Source of the DNA: Thermaerobacter marianensis
GTDB taxonomy: Bacteria; Bacillota; Sulfobacillia; DVGY01
Direction: 5' to 3'
Length of the DNA stretch: 52,544 nucleotides
Assembly (NCBI GenBank): GCA_020724425.1
Contig: DYGY01000016.1
Span: 1 to 52,544, forward strand
Positions 8,055-16,816 of this stretch are shown piece by piece. The position numbers and the translations under genes are program-made. Numbering within the stretch: the stretch's first letter is position 1; the number at the start of each line of letters is the position of its first letter. The notes under the pieces are model-generated. The model saw only the letters and a program-made list of their open reading frames with translations. It did not search any database and was not told the DNA's origin.

Positions 8055-9041
8055 ATGAGTAATAGGGTTGTCGATGTAACTGTTATCGGTGGGGGACCTG
8101 TTGGTCTTTATGGGGTATATACGGCAGGTTTTCAAGGACTGTCTGTTAGGCTTTTTGAGAGCCTTCCCCAACTAGGTGGTCAGTTAACAGCTCTGTATCC
8201 CGAAAAATATATTTATGACATTGCTGGGATTGAGGCGATTAAAGCAAAAGATCTCATTGAGTCTTTAAAGGGACAGGCTTTTCAGTATGATGCAGAGGTT
8301 TATCTAGGAGAACAGGTATTAGATCTTGTAGCTGTAGGAGGGCATTATGTTCTTAAGACTGGTAGTGGGGAGTATCCTACGAAAACTGTTGTAATCTCTG
8401 GTGGTTTAGGCGCATTTACTCCTCGTACTCCTGATATTGTTGGGCTTGAGGAGTGGGAGGGGAGAGGCCTTCATTATATGGTTCAGGATCCCCTTCGGTT
8501 TAAAGATAAGAGAGTACTTGTGGTTGGTGGTGGTGATTCGGCTGTAGATTGGGCCTTGAGTCTTGCTGATGTTGCCTCTGAGGTAATTTTGGTTCATCGA
8601 AGAGGGAGCTTTAGAGCTGCTGCAGATAGTGTATTTAGGCTAGAGGAATCATTGGTTTCTATCAAGTATTATCATGAGCTTTCTCGTTTAGAAGGTGAAA
8701 AACATCTATCTAGAGCAGTTATCTATGATAATCGCACTCAGGAAGAGACTGTGGTTTCTGTTGATGAAGTGGTTATGGCTCTTGGGTTTGTACCTAATCT
8801 GGGTCCGATTGCAAATTGGGACCTAACGTTAGAAGGTAAATCACTGGTTGTTAATAGCGAGATGAGAACGAATTTACCCGGGGTTTTTGCCGCAGGTGAT
8901 GTGGCAGTCTATCCGGGTAAGGTAAAGTTAATCACTGTTGGTTTTGGTGAAGTGGCTACAGCTGTGCATAATGCCTATCATTATCTTCATCCAGAGGATA
9001 GAAAACCTGTAGGACACTCAAGCAATCGTCAGAGAGCCTAA
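8055..9041 (+). CDS. Ferredoxin/thioredoxin-reductase-like flavoprotein (YumC type)
   Basis: A cytoplasmic FAD enzyme of 328 residues resembling ferredoxin-NADP+ reductases of the thioredoxin-reductase type. The FAD-binding motif is VIGGGPVGLYGVYTAG (about 10-25), the NAD(P)H motif is VVGGGDSAVDWAL (about 157-169) and the second FAD motif is GVFAAGDVA near the C-terminus. There is no CxxC redox pair between the two domains, which argues against a true thioredoxin reductase and for the YumC-like FNR group. It has its own GAGGTGATG ribosome binding site. It overlaps the lysE-family gene by 24 bases tail to tail. Confidence 0.87.
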   Translation: MSNRVVDVTVIGGGPVGLYGVYTAGFQGLSVRLFESLPQLGGQLTALYPEKYIYDIAGIEAIKAKDLIESLKGQAFQYDAEVYLGEQVLDLVAVGGHYVLKTGSGEYPTKTVVISGGLGAFTPRTPDIVGLEEWEGRGLHYMVQDPLRFKDKRVLVVGGGDSAVDWALSLADVASEVILVHRRGSFRAAADSVFRLEESLVSIKYYHELSRLEGEKHLSRAVIYDNRTQEETVVSVDEVVMALGFVPNLGPIANWDLTLEGKSLVVNSEMRTNLPGVFAAGDVAVYPGKVKLITVGFGEVATAVHNAYHYLHPEDRKPVGHSSNRQRA

Positions 9042-9686
9042 GAGGAAGTTTATACCGCTATGGATAAAGTATATGGCTAGAACTACAAGGAAGAGACCTA
9101 GAACACCAACTAGTATTCGGTAGGTTATAGGTCTCATTATCTTTTTTCCGGCCTGTAGGGCTAATGAGACAAGAATTAACCAACCATAGTCAGCGAGTAC
9201 ATGGCCAATATAAAAGGCAGCTAAGTTAGCTGTTTGTTGTCCGGTCCAGAGGATAAAGGATGTGGTTCCGATTGTAGCCCACCATAGGAACCAATATGGG
9301 TTAGATACGGTAGCTAACATGCCTGCTCTAAGACTGAGATAGGGACTGGTATCTCCCGTAGTGTCTACAGAAGTATTTGTCTGGAAGCCCAGTTTATCTT
9401 GGTAAGCACCGATAATCATTCCCTTTGCCATCCATAGGAGCAGAAGACCACCAAGGAGTCCGATGATTCCGGTTACTTGAGGGAGCATTAATAGGGTGCC
9501 AAGCCCAAAGGCAAGCCCTATTACCAATGTTAGTTCTAATATGGCATGTCCGGTTGTGGTCCAGATACTAGCCTTCCAGTTAGTTTTTAATACACGTTCT
9601 AACGTTACTGTTAGGAGTGGCCCCGGCATTACTGCTCCTGAAAGTCCTAAAACGAATGCACTGATAAATACTGCACCAACATCCAT
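9018..9686 (-). CDS. LysE-family exporter
   Basis: A membrane protein of 222 residues and six predicted helices of the LysE/RhtB superfamily, which exports amino acids and related compounds. The N-terminal helix carries the family motif GLSGAVMPGPL (about 14-24) and the central part has SNPYWFLWW. The start codon is the ATG at 9686, five bases after GGGGTGA. That ribosome binding site can pair with an upstream CCCCAGC segment (see the leader hairpin). The substrate is not determinable; lysine, arginine, cysteine metabolites or even ions are exported by relatives. Confidence 0.85.
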   Translation of the reverse strand: MDVGAVFISAFVLGLSGAVMPGPLLTVTLERVLKTNWKASIWTTTGHAILELTLVIGLAFGLGTLLMLPQVTGIIGLLGGLLLLWMAKGMIIGAYQDKLGFQTNTSVDTTGDTSPYLSLRAGMLATVSNPYWFLWWATIGTTSFILWTGQQTANLAAFYIGHVLADYGWLILVSLALQAGKKIMRPITYRILVGVLGLFLVVLAIYFIHSGINFLLGSLTIA

Positions 9687-9694
9687 GGTTTTCA

Positions 9695-9732
9695 CCCCAG
9701 CCTAGAAAGAATTCATGTATGTTTCGCTGGGG
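9695..9732 (-). promoter_or_regulatory. Leader hairpin hiding the LysE-family ribosome binding site
   Basis: Read on the minus strand, CCCCAGC (9732-9726) pairs with GCTGGGG (9701-9695), a perfect 7-bp stem with a 24-base loop. The second arm contains the GGGGTGA Shine-Dalgarno sequence. Folding would therefore block translation, which suggests a translational switch. Structure inferred by eye. Confidence 0.4.
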
Positions 9733-9756
9733 AAGGCATATTATCCTCTTTAGAAC

Positions 9757-9780
9757 TAGAAAAGAGGCCCTAAGGCCTCT
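9757..9780 (-). terminator. Terminator after the YkuS-like gene
   Basis: On the minus strand AGAGGCC, a four-base loop and GGCCTCT form a 7-bp GC-rich stem followed by TTTTC. It overlaps the stop codon of the YkuS-like gene and separates it from the lysE-family gene. Confidence 0.75.
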
Positions 9781-10024
9781 AGTGGCGAACGAAACGTTCT
9801 ATTTCCATGGCTACTTGTTCTGGGGTTAACCCTTCTGCGTTAATGACTGGAGCATCAATCTTTATCCGTTGGTCTGCTAGGAGATCTTTATGACCACCAC
9901 CAACGACAATTGCAGCAACCTGTTGAGTGTTATGGTCTAGGCTAACCACTTGATAGCCCTTTGTTCTTAGGAATTCATTGAGATGACTCAGTCCTTCTTC
10001 GATTGCAATTTGTCTATTTTCCAA
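9779..10024 (-). CDS. YkuS-like small protein (UPF0180 family)
   Basis: An 81-residue cytoplasmic protein. It resembles Bacillus YkuS in the segments EEGLSHLNEFLRTKGYQVVS, VAAIVVGGGHKD and DAPVINAEGLTPEQVAMEIE, in the order and spacing I know from the UPF0180 family. Function is unknown in that family. The start has an AAGGAGG site nine bases upstream. It follows the epimerase-like gene with a gap of 64 bases and ends in its own terminator, so it may be part of that transcript or separate. Confidence 0.75.
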   Translation of the reverse strand: MENRQIAIEEGLSHLNEFLRTKGYQVVSLDHNTQQVAAIVVGGGHKDLLADQRIKIDAPVINAEGLTPEQVAMEIERFVRH

Positions 10025-10088
10025 ACCAATACCTCCTTGAAAGAGTTTCTTGTTTCAAGTTTGACCTTTAGGTGTAGCAAATATACTT

Positions 10089-11066
10089 CTACCGAAGATG
10101 ACCTAGCTCTCTATACCAATCAGCAGTTTTCTTGATGGTTTCTTTAAATGGGGTAATGGTATAGCCAAGCTCGTCTATGGCTTTTTTGCTACAGAATTCA
10201 ACTCTTAGTTGTGCTAGGTCTAAAAGGTCATCTGTTAGGGCCAGCTTCTCTCTTTTTCTATCTGGGATGAATCTAATTAGATTTTTGAGTATCCAGGCAG
10301 AGCTGTTAGAGATGGCCCATCTTGGTGGTCTGCCGGATACCTCGTTGGCGATGGTATCTAGCAGGTTACGGTATGATATATTTGCTCCACCTAGTATATA
10401 TCGTTCTCCTGTTTTGCCTTTTTCTGCAGCTAGAAGGTGTCCCTTAACCACATCATCAAGATCACATACGTTGGTTGATCCTAATGGGTAGAAGGGTATC
10501 TTTCCGTTTTGTAAGGACTGTAGTAGGGGTTTCATTTTTTGCTTGGGATCATTTCTTCCAAAGATGATGGAAGGGTTAACAATTACTGCATCTAGACCCT
10601 GTTCGATTGCTCTGTAGACAGCTAGTTCTGCTTCATGTTTGGTTTGCATATAACCTAGATTATCTGAAGGCCAGGAAAATGAGGTTTTCTCTGTAGCAGA
10701 ACCGTCAGGTCTATAGCCAATAGCAGCTACAGAACTGGTGTGAACAACTCTCTTGACATCCTGGTCTAAGCAGGCGTTGAGGACATTAGTTGTCCCAAGA
10801 ACATTGTTGTCATACTGGTCATTGTATCTTCCGGCCATTGACACGGTAGCTGCAGTATGAAAGACAAGTTCACAGCCGGAAAAAGCTTGCTTGAGGCTTC
10901 TAGAGTCTGTGATGTCAGCGATAAAGTCTTCGTATGATATATCCTTAAGAATTGATGTATCTGAATGATTTCTGCGAATTATGCGAACTGAATGTCCTGT
11001 TTGGCTAAGAGCACGGGTAAGGGCAACTCCTAAGAAGCCTGTTGCCCCAGTTATTGCAACATGCAC
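10089..11066 (-). CDS. NAD(P)-dependent epimerase/dehydratase (dihydroflavonol-4-reductase-like)
   Basis: A 325-residue short-chain dehydrogenase of the extended type. The N-terminus after the chosen start reads VAITGATGFLGVALTRAL, the Rossmann TGxxGxxG motif. The active-site triad is visible as the serine in VVHTSSVAAIGY and the tyrosine and lysine in LGYMQTKHEAE (YxxxK). I use the GTG at 11066, seven bases after AGGAGGTG, instead of an upstream ATG without a ribosome binding site. Relatives include sugar epimerases, hopanoid-associated HpnA and 4-reductases. The substrate is unknown and no hopanoid or sugar pathway genes are next to it. Confidence 0.83.
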   Translation of the reverse strand: MHVAITGATGFLGVALTRALSQTGHSVRIIRRNHSDTSILKDISYEDFIADITDSRSLKQAFSGCELVFHTAATVSMAGRYNDQYDNNVLGTTNVLNACLDQDVKRVVHTSSVAAIGYRPDGSATEKTSFSWPSDNLGYMQTKHEAELAVYRAIEQGLDAVIVNPSIIFGRNDPKQKMKPLLQSLQNGKIPFYPLGSTNVCDLDDVVKGHLLAAEKGKTGERYILGGANISYRNLLDTIANEVSGRPPRWAISNSSAWILKNLIRFIPDRKREKLALTDDLLDLAQLRVEFCSKKAIDELGYTITPFKETIKKTADWYRELGHLR

Positions 11067-11113
11067 TGACCAACACCTCCTAATCAAAATATACTTCTAG
11101 ATGAATGGAGGAA

Positions 11114-12469
11114 TTACCTGCCAGTTAGCTGTATCAGGAGGTATTTTAGAAGCTCTTCACTATCTAGGAGCCCTTCAAGGGAGAACCCTAGATAGGCTAA
11201 TCTAACTGGTTCTTCAATAATGATACCGGCAATGTTACCTGTATCATAATGAAGAAGATGACTTTGTTGTGTGACTGTGAATGATTGAGGCCAGTAGTTT
11301 GCTAAAGAGGTATCTAGAGGTATACCATTAACCTCTGTTGCATGTTCATCCTGAAAAGATTCGATGGAAAGGTATTTAAGGAGTTGATGGTCTTTGCCTA
11401 GCATATACCCTATTTGCTGACCTGATAGGAGTAGAGAGCCTCCTTCCTCAAGATAGCTCATGAGTGAGAGGGTACTGGTACCAGGGAAACTGTAGGTGGG
11501 AAGATACATAGGACCTGTATACCAAATTACAAGGGGATACTCTAAGAGGATATCTAATGCCGGTTCTCCCTGGGTGTAGATGGACCAATGGGCCACACTA
11601 TAACCTAGGTTGGTCAAAGATGTTTCATACTGGTCTATCTGGATTCCAAAGAGTTCATATTCAGCACCATCTACCAGAAGGATATCTGCTTTTGGAGGGA
11701 TACAATCTGGTAGAAATTCTTCGGAATCATCTAGGTGAATTCCCAGGTGACTCATTGAGAGATATAGTTGTTGCAGGCTCCAATCAGGATATAAATCCAT
11801 GATTTTAGCAGCCATAGCTAATAGAGTAAGAGCATTGGTCTCACTACAGAGATAGTTGGTATTTGTTTCTTTCTGAATGTAGCCCGGACCAGTGAAGCTT
11901 GTCTGGCAAGAAGGTGAGGCAACAACAGGTAATTTTCCTTTTGTATTAAGGCCATTTAATGCTTTTTCCATGGGGACTGAAATCTCTGTTATAGGGATAT
12001 AGACGATATCTTCTTCTAGTTTGTCTAAAGCTTTTAGAAGATTAGCTGTGTTTCCAGGGATGGTGGGGTATACAGTGATTGGTGTTCTAGGCAGGTATTG
12101 ATCAAGGGTAATAGCTGTCAGAGTATCCATTACAGCAATTGGTATAGATGTTTCAAAGCTTAATGTGGTCTGTGATTTTGAGTATTGGATTATGGGTTCA
12201 TCAAGCCAAACTGATTTGACCTCTGGTAGACTTTTCAGAGTGGCTAGACCGCTACTATTAAGCTTTAGAATCAAACCCTCAAAAAGGGTTAAGAAATGGT
12301 ATTCTGTATACTGTATTTCAAAGCTATCTAATACAAGAAGAAAGGCTTCTTCATCTATTCCCTTTTCTAGTTCAATTATCAGGGTTATCTCCTGATCTGC
12401 TTGAGCTAGATTACCAGGGATAAGCAATATTGAAAGAAGCAAAACCAACATTAATGTTCTATGTATCAT
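11114..12469 (-). CDS. Secreted subtilase-like pseudoenzyme
   Basis: A 451-residue secreted protein with a signal peptide (about 1-24). Residues 27-93 look like a subtilisin I9 propeptide ending in LKSLPEVKSVWLDE. What follows resembles a decayed S8 peptidase. SIPIAVMDT stands where VAVIDTG should be, and LPVVASPSC where VVxAAGN lies. The stretch LLAMAAKIMDLYPDWSLQQL aligns with the helix after GTSMAxPHVAG, but the catalytic GTS is gone. The catalytic His motif is not found. The last 150 residues (ILLVDG..., YPLVIWYTG, SYLEEGGSLLLSGQQ) resemble the amidotransferase-like domain found on some secreted peptidases. I infer an inactive binding protein or scaffold. The start follows GGGGGAG. Confidence 0.55.
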   Translation of the reverse strand: MIHRTLMLVLLLSILLIPGNLAQADQEITLIIELEKGIDEEAFLLVLDSFEIQYTEYHFLTLFEGLILKLNSSGLATLKSLPEVKSVWLDEPIIQYSKSQTTLSFETSIPIAVMDTLTAITLDQYLPRTPITVYPTIPGNTANLLKALDKLEEDIVYIPITEISVPMEKALNGLNTKGKLPVVASPSCQTSFTGPGYIQKETNTNYLCSETNALTLLAMAAKIMDLYPDWSLQQLYLSMSHLGIHLDDSEEFLPDCIPPKADILLVDGAEYELFGIQIDQYETSLTNLGYSVAHWSIYTQGEPALDILLEYPLVIWYTGPMYLPTYSFPGTSTLSLMSYLEEGGSLLLSGQQIGYMLGKDHQLLKYLSIESFQDEHATEVNGIPLDTSLANYWPQSFTVTQQSHLLHYDTGNIAGIIIEEPVRLAYLGFSLEGLLDSEELLKYLLIQLTGR

Positions 12470-12607
12470 GATTACTCCCCCTTAGCCTATAGGGGAGAAT
12501 TTCAAGGCTAAAGCCTAATCCTCCTTGACCAAAATTGAGACAAAGAGTGACAGGACTGGTGTTTTTAAGATATCTTCCTTTTCTGTTCGGCAAATACAGA
12601 CACGCAT

Positions 12608-13858
12608 TTAGCGAAGTAGAGGGGAATTTGCGTGGATGGCAGCATGTGTTCCGGCTACATAGCCAGTACTCATGGCAGCGGTGATGTTGAATCCACCTGT
12701 ATAGCCAGAAATATCAAGGACTTCTCCAGCTAGGAATAGGCCGGGAACAATCTTGGATTGCATGGTTTTTGGATCTACTTCTTTGGTTGATACTCCTCCT
12801 CCTGTAACAAAGGCTTCCTTTAGTGGCCGTGTACCGCTTACAGGAATTTTTAGGCTTTTCAATGTGGAAATCAGGTCATCCCAGCTTTTTTTTGATATCT
12901 GCGGGAATGTAATATCGCTTGGTATTTGAGCTTGGGTCAAGATAAGTGATACTAAGCGTTTGGGTACAAAGGAACTAAGGATGGTTTTAATAGCTTTGTT
13001 ATGATCTTTTTTTGCTTTAGCAAAGATAACCTTTCTCAGTTCTTCATGGTTTTTTCCCGGGAAAAGGTCTAGGGTTAGATCTAATGACTGCAGGTTATGT
13101 TTCTTTAGTGCCTGATGTATATGTGAACTACAACGTAGAGCTGCTGGGCCTGATAAGCCATAGTGAGTAAAGAGAATATCTCCTTGATGTTTTGTAATTC
13201 TTTTGTGTTTTTGGTCAAATACTTCTATCGATATATTCTGAAGTGATAGACCCTGCAGGTCAGTAGTTGTTGAGAGTACCCCTACCTCAGCAGGATATAG
13301 CTCGGTTATTGTATGACCTAGGTGAGTTAACCAGCCATATGCTTCACCGGTTGAACCGGTATGGGGAAAGGAATTACCACCTGTAGCAACAATTATTGAT
13401 TTGGCTCTTAGAGTTTCCCCTGAGGTTAGTATGACACTGCCTAGAGCAGGGATGTTTCTAACAGGGCTTTCGGTTCTGATATCCACATCTAGTTGCCTAG
13501 CTTTCTTAATGAGTACCTCAATTATGTCTGCTGCTTTATCAGTTACAGGAAACATACGACCATTGTCTTCTTCTTTAAGTGGCAAGTTTTCCTTTTCAAA
13601 GAAGTTAATGATATCTTTGTTGCTGAACTGGGATAAGGCGGAGTACAGGAAACGCCCGTTACCGGGTATATTGTTGATAATGGTTTGTAGGTCTGCTGAA
13701 TTGGTAAGGTTACATCTTCCTCCACCGGTAAGGCGTAGTTTTCTCCCTACCACTTCGTTTTTCTCTAGAAGAAGCGTTTTTGCTCCCTTTTGTGCTGAGC
13801 TTATGGCTGCCATTAGACCAGCTGGTCCAGCTCCGATAACAATGACCTCTGCTGACAA
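12608..13858 (-). CDS. BaiN/RdsA-family NAD(P)/FAD-dependent oxidoreductase
   Basis: A cytoplasmic flavoprotein of 416 residues of the HI0933-like family, to which the bile-acid reductase BaiN belongs. The FAD motif is VIVIGAGPAGLMAA (about 5-18), followed by the family hallmark GRKLRLTGGGRCNLTN. The C-terminus has GEVLDISGYTGGFN and a TAAMSTGYVAG helix. Most members have no proven substrate, so the bile-acid function should not be assumed. The start lies near GGAGGTGG. The gene is followed leftward by a 138-base gap before the secreted protein gene. Confidence 0.87.
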   Translation of the reverse strand: MSAEVIVIGAGPAGLMAAISSAQKGAKTLLLEKNEVVGRKLRLTGGGRCNLTNSADLQTIINNIPGNGRFLYSALSQFSNKDIINFFEKENLPLKEEDNGRMFPVTDKAADIIEVLIKKARQLDVDIRTESPVRNIPALGSVILTSGETLRAKSIIVATGGNSFPHTGSTGEAYGWLTHLGHTITELYPAEVGVLSTTTDLQGLSLQNISIEVFDQKHKRITKHQGDILFTHYGLSGPAALRCSSHIHQALKKHNLQSLDLTLDLFPGKNHEELRKVIFAKAKKDHNKAIKTILSSFVPKRLVSLILTQAQIPSDITFPQISKKSWDDLISTLKSLKIPVSGTRPLKEAFVTGGGVSTKEVDPKTMQSKIVPGLFLAGEVLDISGYTGGFNITAAMSTGYVAGTHAAIHANSPLLR

Positions 13859-13881
13859 TTAATCCACCTCCAACATAGGTA

Positions 13882-15216
13882 TTATACCCTCTTAGAGGCA
13901 GACAATCTAGAGAAGCCTAAGACTATACCTGTAACACTTAAAAAGAGCAGTGGGGCTAACCAGGTATGTAGTGTTACGGTTGTAATGTATGGTTGATCTA
14001 TGTTAATGGCTAGCTTCATAAACATGATGAAACCAAGGCCAGTTAACCCAACTATTAATCCAGCTAGCTGAAGACTTCTAGTGTTATGGAATTCGTATAG
14101 GGCTCTCCCCAAAGCAAATATACCTGATAGGATGGGGATAGATAACCAGGTAAGTCTGATATCGTATTGTAGGTGAAAGATTAGTATCAGCATAGCTAGT
14201 ATGCCAAGTCGTTCATATTTGGTATTTATCTTAGCAGTCATGAAAGCTAAAGCAAAGCTAATAAGTATACCACTACCAAGGAAAAGGGACTCTCTGGAGC
14301 TGAGAAGGGTGTATTCACTGATAAGTAGCATTATGATACCAAACATCAATGCGACTATCAAAAGTATTGAGTATATGTTTGTCTTAAGGGTATATAGCCC
14401 ATAGAATAGCATTAGGAGGGTTAGTGTTAATAGGATATAATCTGGGGCTTTGAGTTCAGTGCTATATTTTCTAAGTATGTTAGCTAATTGCTGTTCGGAT
14501 TTGTTATCCATTGAAAACCTTGGTATTTCTAGAGGGTCAGCTCCGCTTGCAAGTTTATCTCCTCCGGCAAAGGCCAGAGAAATAGAGCTAGTTTCTAACA
14601 TGTCTAGTATCTCCTTGTTGTACATCCCATGGGGATAGGCCAGAGCATAAATAGGTTCAGAAGATACTAAGGACAATGTTTCTGTTGCTTTGTCAAGGTC
14701 AGCCTCAATCTCTGAAATAGGCACACTTGTTAAGGGGAGATGAAGATCATATGTATGGCTTTGGAGAGTAAAGTAGCCACTAGCCATCATCTCTTGAATA
14801 TGGCTTGTGGTTAATCTAGGTAGGTATATGTATTCATTAAAATTAGGGTCAAGGTATTTACCGATGTGAAAAACTACCCCATAAACTTTGTAGTCTAGCA
14901 TCAGGGGATAGGCATAGTCATAGACACTCTGATAGCCATCATCAAAGGTGATGAGATATGAAGGGTTTTCTGGTTCTGAAGTTCCTGTTAGATATGTTTC
15001 GAGTTGTTTTAAGGAGATAGAGTGCCAACCCTCTGAAGCTAATAGGGATAGATGCTGTTCAAAACGTTCTGGGGTAATGGTAACAGGGTTATCAGTTTCT
15101 TCAGGTACTAGATGATGATAGTTTAGCACTAGGATAGGGTTATCCTGAACTTTAGGTGAATCTATGACTACTGTGATAATAAGAAATGTGAATAGAATTG
15201 TATAGATAAACCGCAT
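13882..15216 (-). CDS. Polysaccharide deacetylase fused to a multi-span membrane domain
   Basis: A 444-residue protein with an N-terminal membrane anchor or signal (about 1-20) and an extracellular NodB-type deacetylase domain (about 28-245). The metal and catalytic motifs are visible: LNYHHL, YLITFDDGYQSVYDYAYP, LQSHTYDLH and LAYPHGMYN. The rest (about 250-444) is six to seven hydrophobic helices, which is unusual for this family. It probably removes acetyl groups from cell-wall or exopolysaccharide outside the membrane; the membrane part could anchor it or act on lipid-linked substrates. The start at 15216 follows GAGGTGA. Confidence 0.82.
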   Translation of the reverse strand: MRFIYTILFTFLIITVVIDSPKVQDNPILVLNYHHLVPEETDNPVTITPERFEQHLSLLASEGWHSISLKQLETYLTGTSEPENPSYLITFDDGYQSVYDYAYPLMLDYKVYGVVFHIGKYLDPNFNEYIYLPRLTTSHIQEMMASGYFTLQSHTYDLHLPLTSVPISEIEADLDKATETLSLVSSEPIYALAYPHGMYNKEILDMLETSSISLAFAGGDKLASGADPLEIPRFSMDNKSEQQLANILRKYSTELKAPDYILLTLTLLMLFYGLYTLKTNIYSILLIVALMFGIIMLLISEYTLLSSRESLFLGSGILISFALAFMTAKINTKYERLGILAMLILIFHLQYDIRLTWLSIPILSGIFALGRALYEFHNTRSLQLAGLIVGLTGLGFIMFMKLAINIDQPYITTVTLHTWLAPLLFLSVTGIVLGFSRLSASKRV

Positions 15217-15311
15217 CAGTATCACCTCAATGGGATATTACCGGTTTACATTGATATTTCCTGCTAGGATAAAAGAATAGGAGACACTGGTTAGAGTGCC
15301 TCCTTAGTTAC

Positions 15312-15941
15312 TTATGCGGATAAACTCTTGCCAGAGTCTTTCTTAATGAATCCAAAGGCAAAGGCTGCTGCCATTAGGAAGAGCAGTGGCGCTAGGATAG
15401 TAAAGATTAGCTCTTCAGATAAGATTGGCGATCCTGCTTTAAGGAATGCTAATGATATTCCGCCAATACCAATTAGTGTTCCACCAATTGTTACCCAGAC
15501 AAAGGACCATGATGTCCTACCCTGTTTGCTAACATGTATTGGTGTTAGGAAGATGGTGAGTCCAGCAATACTGTGCACTGTAGCTAGTACTGCAGTAGCT
15601 GCACCTGATGGGCCTCCTAGGCGTGTGACAGCAATTGCAAATAGACCCACGATCACAAACAAGAGATAGTAGCGTTCACTCTGCGGGAAGAACTCAGAAA
15701 TAAGTCCGAGTGCTAGTGCAAGAGGTATAACAGCGGCAACAACAACAACCAAAGGATTGCTAAGAATCTCATAACCCAGACCTATTAGCAAGAGGCCTGA
15801 AATAAGGAGTACTGCAAAAGACATCATATAATAGATGTTGTGTTGTTGGTTTGTACTCTTATACTCTCTTTTAAAGAATTGAAGCAGGTAGATGGCTACT
15901 AAACCTGTTAGCAGTAACATAAATTGATCAAAATAATTCAT
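15312..15941 (-). CDS. Hypothetical seven-span membrane protein
   Basis: A 209-residue integral membrane protein that I do not recognise. Roughly seven hydrophobic helices cover nearly its whole length (first at about 5-20, last at about 180-200), with few charged residues and a short C-terminal KKDSGKSLSA tail. Internal charged loops are short (FKREYKSTNQQ, SEFFPQSE). The start at 15941 follows GGAGG. It lies between the deacetylase and the amino-acid transporter, with a terminator-like hairpin on the transporter side, so it is probably not part of that operon. Confidence 0.72.
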   Translation of the reverse strand: MNYFDQFMLLLTGLVAIYLLQFFKREYKSTNQQHNIYYMMSFAVLLISGLLLIGLGYEILSNPLVVVVAAVIPLALALGLISEFFPQSERYYLLFVIVGLFAIAVTRLGGPSGAATAVLATVHSIAGLTIFLTPIHVSKQGRTSWSFVWVTIGGTLIGIGGISLAFLKAGSPILSEELIFTILAPLLFLMAAAFAFGFIKKDSGKSLSA

Positions 15942-16011
15942 TGTTTGGAAACCTCCTTTCATATGTCTTAGTTGTATATTATACATGGTGACGGCATTTT
16001 CCTTGTTGTCT

Positions 16012-16037
16012 GAGAAAAACCCTTGAGGGTTTTTCTC
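16012..16037 (-). terminator. Terminator after the aap operon
   Basis: GAGAAAAACCC (16012-16022) and GGGTTTTTCTC (16027-16037) are a perfect 11-bp stem with a TTGA loop, six bases past the aapP stop codon on the minus strand. The T-tract lies inside the stem, which is common for compact terminators. Confidence 0.75.
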
Positions 16038-16042
16038 AAGGG

Positions 16043-16801
16043 TTAAAGTATCTGCGAGAGGAAGAGTTTTGTTCTATCCTGTTGTGCGTTATTAAAGATA
16101 TCATAAGGAGTACCCTGTTCGATGATTCTGCCTTCATCAAAGAAAACGAGCCTGTCAGCTACTTCTCGGGCAAAACCCATTTCATGGGTAACAACAATCA
16201 TGGTTATACCTGTTTTGGCTAGTTCTTTCATAACATCTAATACTTCCTTGATCATTTCAGGGTCAAGGGCAGAAGTGGGTTCGTCAAACAGGAGAATTTT
16301 AGGTTGCATGGCTAATGCTCGTGCTATAGCTACACGTTGTTGTTGACCTCCAGAGAGCTGTCCCGGGTATTTATGGGCTTGCTCTGGAATACCAACACGC
16401 TCTAGAAGTTCCATCGCTACTTTTTCGGCTTTAGCTTTGGGCCATTTACGCACCCAGATGGGGGCTAAAGTTATATTACTGAGAACTGTCATGTGAGGGA
16501 ATAGGTTAAACTGTTGGAATACCATTCCCGTTTCCATTCTGATTGCTTCAATATTGGCAAGATCGTGGGATAGTTCAATCCCATCTACGATTATCTGTCC
16601 ACTCTGAATTTCCTCTAAAGCATTAAGGGTTCGAATAAAGGAAGATTTGCCTGAACCTGATGGACCAAAGATTACCACTACTTCTCCTTTTTTTATGGTC
16701 ATTGAGATGTCGTTTAAGGCATGATGTTTACCATACCACTTATGAATATTGCGACAAATAATAATGTCTTCTGTTGTTTGTTCCTGATTGATGATGGTCA
16801 T
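16043..16801 (-). CDS. aapP: General L-amino-acid ABC transporter ATP-binding protein
   Basis: The ATPase that powers the Aap amino-acid importer, 252 residues as in GlnQ/AapP. Walker A is GPSGSGKSS, the Q-loop lies in [13 protein letters not shown], the signature is [15 protein letters not shown] and Walker B is [14 protein letters not shown]. The opening [17 protein letters not shown] and the loop [15 protein letters not shown] are very close to polar-amino-acid transporter ATPases of the Aap type. It is the last gene of the aapJQMP cluster and starts 16 bases after aapM. Confidence 0.92.
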   Translation of the reverse strand: MTIINQEQTTEDIIICRNIHKWYGKHHALNDISMTIKKGEVVVIFGPSGSGKSSFIRTLNALEEIQSGQIIVDGIELSHDLANIEAIRMETGMVFQQFNLFPHMTVLSNITLAPIWVRKWPKAKAEKVAMELLERVGIPEQAHKYPGQLSGGQQQRVAIARALAMQPKILLFDEPTSALDPEMIKEVLDVMKELAKTGITMIVVTHEMGFAREVADRLVFFDEGRIIEQGTPYDIFNNAQQDRTKLFLSQIL

Positions 16802-16816
16802 ATTCTCTTCTCCTTT

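Noticed and set aside
12608-13858. Bile-acid reductase BaiN
   Set aside because: The family name is inherited from one member; no other bile-acid genes are present.
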